From DASZCR01 sp035942915 (lineage in GTDB: Bacteria; Acidobacteriota; Blastocatellia; Pyrinomonadales; Pyrinomonadaceae): a stretch of 16,348 bases of DNA. The position numbers were made by a program, and so were the translations under genes. The notes beneath the pieces are model-generated. The model was not told where the DNA came from. It did not search any database and saw only the letters and a program-made list of their open reading frames with translations. Shown here piece after piece: positions 15,593 to 16,348 of this stretch (position 1 is the stretch's first letter; each line of letters opens with the position of its first letter). The DNA is taken from positions 1 to 16,348 of the forward strand of contig DASZCR010000296.1 of assembly GCA_035942915.1 (NCBI GenBank). The letters are read 5' to 3'.

Positions 15593-16339
15593 TCATTCTT
15601 TCCGCAGTTTCCCGCGACACACGCCTGATGATTCGTCGCCGGGAACAACGATGCCGGGTTGGCTCACGACAGACATCGAACGCACCGTTAACTCGACTTC
15701 CAATTCTGCCCCAGACAACTTGGCATCCGTCATCACACTGGCCTCGCGCTGGTCGAGTGTTCCGCCCGAAGTGCTCTCCTCCGTAATGTTCAGCGCATAG
15801 CTGATGCGCTCCGGAGAGGTCGAAAGCGAATTGACGGTGACGGTCACGACGCCGCCCTGCGCGGGAACGAAGCGCACGGTCTGGCCTGAAGAGGCCAACT
15901 CGGCCTCGCGCCAACCGTTCTTCGTCTGGTACTTGTAAATCGGATTGCCCGACGGGGAGATATGGTAGGTCGACTCCACCGTCTCGCCGTTGTTACATCG
16001 CAGATTGCCGCTCCACGTCCCCGTCAGACCGCCCGCCGCCCCCGTCATGGTCTCAGCCCCTGAGGGAGTTTCCGGCATCGAGGCGGGGGGCGTTGCGGAA
16101 GCTCTGCTCCCATCTGCATTGTTACTTTGCATCGTGCCGGACATGCTCGGCGTCGGCGAGGAGGAGGACGACGAGGAACTGGCGCTGGTCTGGACATCAT
16201 CACTTGGAGGAGAGGCGGTGCAGCCTCCTGTCAGAATGAGCATCACGCCGACCGTCAAGGCGAGAGCAGATGAGAGCTTCTGAGGGCTTTTCGTGGGCGC
16301 GGTGAGAGTATGCAGTCGTTGCGGGTTGTATCGTGTCAC
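15593..16339 (-). CDS. Serine-rich putative lipoprotein, hypothetical
   Basis: This is a 248-residue protein. The N-terminal signal (about 21-39) ends in the lipobox LTGGC with Cys40 as the lipidated residue, so it should be membrane-anchored. A low-complexity linker (about 41-103), with eight consecutive serines and many Pro/Thr/Met, leads to a beta-rich C-terminal domain (about 105-248) beginning LTGTWSGNLRCNNGE. Cys115 and Cys241 could form a disulfide bracketing that domain. No family is recognised; the domain recalls small extracytoplasmic beta-barrel modules, but that is only a resemblance. The start is GTG at 16339, with GGAG 5 nt upstream right at the window edge. It is read away from the window end, so its upstream promoter and partners are not visible. 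Confidence 0.8.
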   Translation of the reverse strand: MTRYNPQRLHTLTAPTKSPQKLSSALALTVGVMLILTGGCTASPPSDDVQTSASSSSSSSSPTPSMSGTMQSNNADGSRASATPPASMPETPSGAETMTGAAGGLTGTWSGNLRCNNGETVESTYHISPSGNPIYKYQTKNGWREAELASSGQTVRFVPAQGGVVTVTVNSLSTSPERISYALNITEESTSGGTLDQREASVMTDAKLSGAELEVELTVRSMSVVSQPGIVVPGDESSGVCRGKLRKE

Positions 16340-16348
16340 GCTTTCTCC

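Overview
The window is GC-rich and almost fully coding, with 14 protein genes and no rRNA, tRNA, CRISPR array, transposase or phage gene that I can see. Gene content points to the phylum Acidobacteriota, probably class Blastocatellia (Pyrinomonadaceae-like). The reasons are an S9D-type peptidase, a secreted kinase-like protein with an NNWDLKDSNN motif, long class-C beta-lactamase-fold hydrolases, a DUF11 surface protein, a DUF4242 protein and a PEP-CTERM protein. This placement rests on family recognition, not on a marker gene.

Region 1 (55-6003, minus strand). An S9D glutamyl-endopeptidase-like gene is split by one in-frame amber codon between its catalytic Ser and its Asp/His. Upstream of it lies a secreted kinase-fold protein. 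Upstream of that is a two-gene unit: an NTF2-like DUF4440/SgcJ protein followed 25 nt later by an exported peptidase-type amidohydrolase. Region 2 (6004-7645). A divergent promoter region drives the NTF2 gene leftward and a DUF11 surface protein rightward. The DUF11 gene converges with a small DUF4242 gene across a nested hairpin terminator. Region 3 (7871-11455). Two exported SxxK hydrolases of the class-C beta-lactamase/DD-peptidase fold face each other tail to tail, 45 nt apart. One carries two lipocalin-like C-terminal modules; the other carries a C-terminal CBM48/AMPK-type glycan-binding domain.

Region 4 (11597-14226, minus strand). A run of a VOC protein, a CBU_0592-type membrane protein, an alpha/beta hydrolase and an AraC regulator reads toward the CBM-bearing hydrolase. 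Region 5 (14227-16348). A 463-nt intergenic region with RNA-like secondary structure leads into a PEP-CTERM protein. This converges, across a strong bidirectional terminator, on a serine-rich lipoprotein at the window edge.

Taken together the locus is devoted to the cell envelope and exported functions. Nine of 14 products carry a Sec signal peptide, an N-terminal hydrophobic export or anchor segment, or a lipobox. The likely activities are peptide and cell-wall-type hydrolysis, surface display and small-molecule handling. No single complete multi-gene system is evident. The items most worth checking are the amber-split peptidase, the secreted kinase-like protein, the hydrolase-CBM48 fusion, the apparently leaderless membrane-protein gene and the structured leader before the PEP-CTERM gene.
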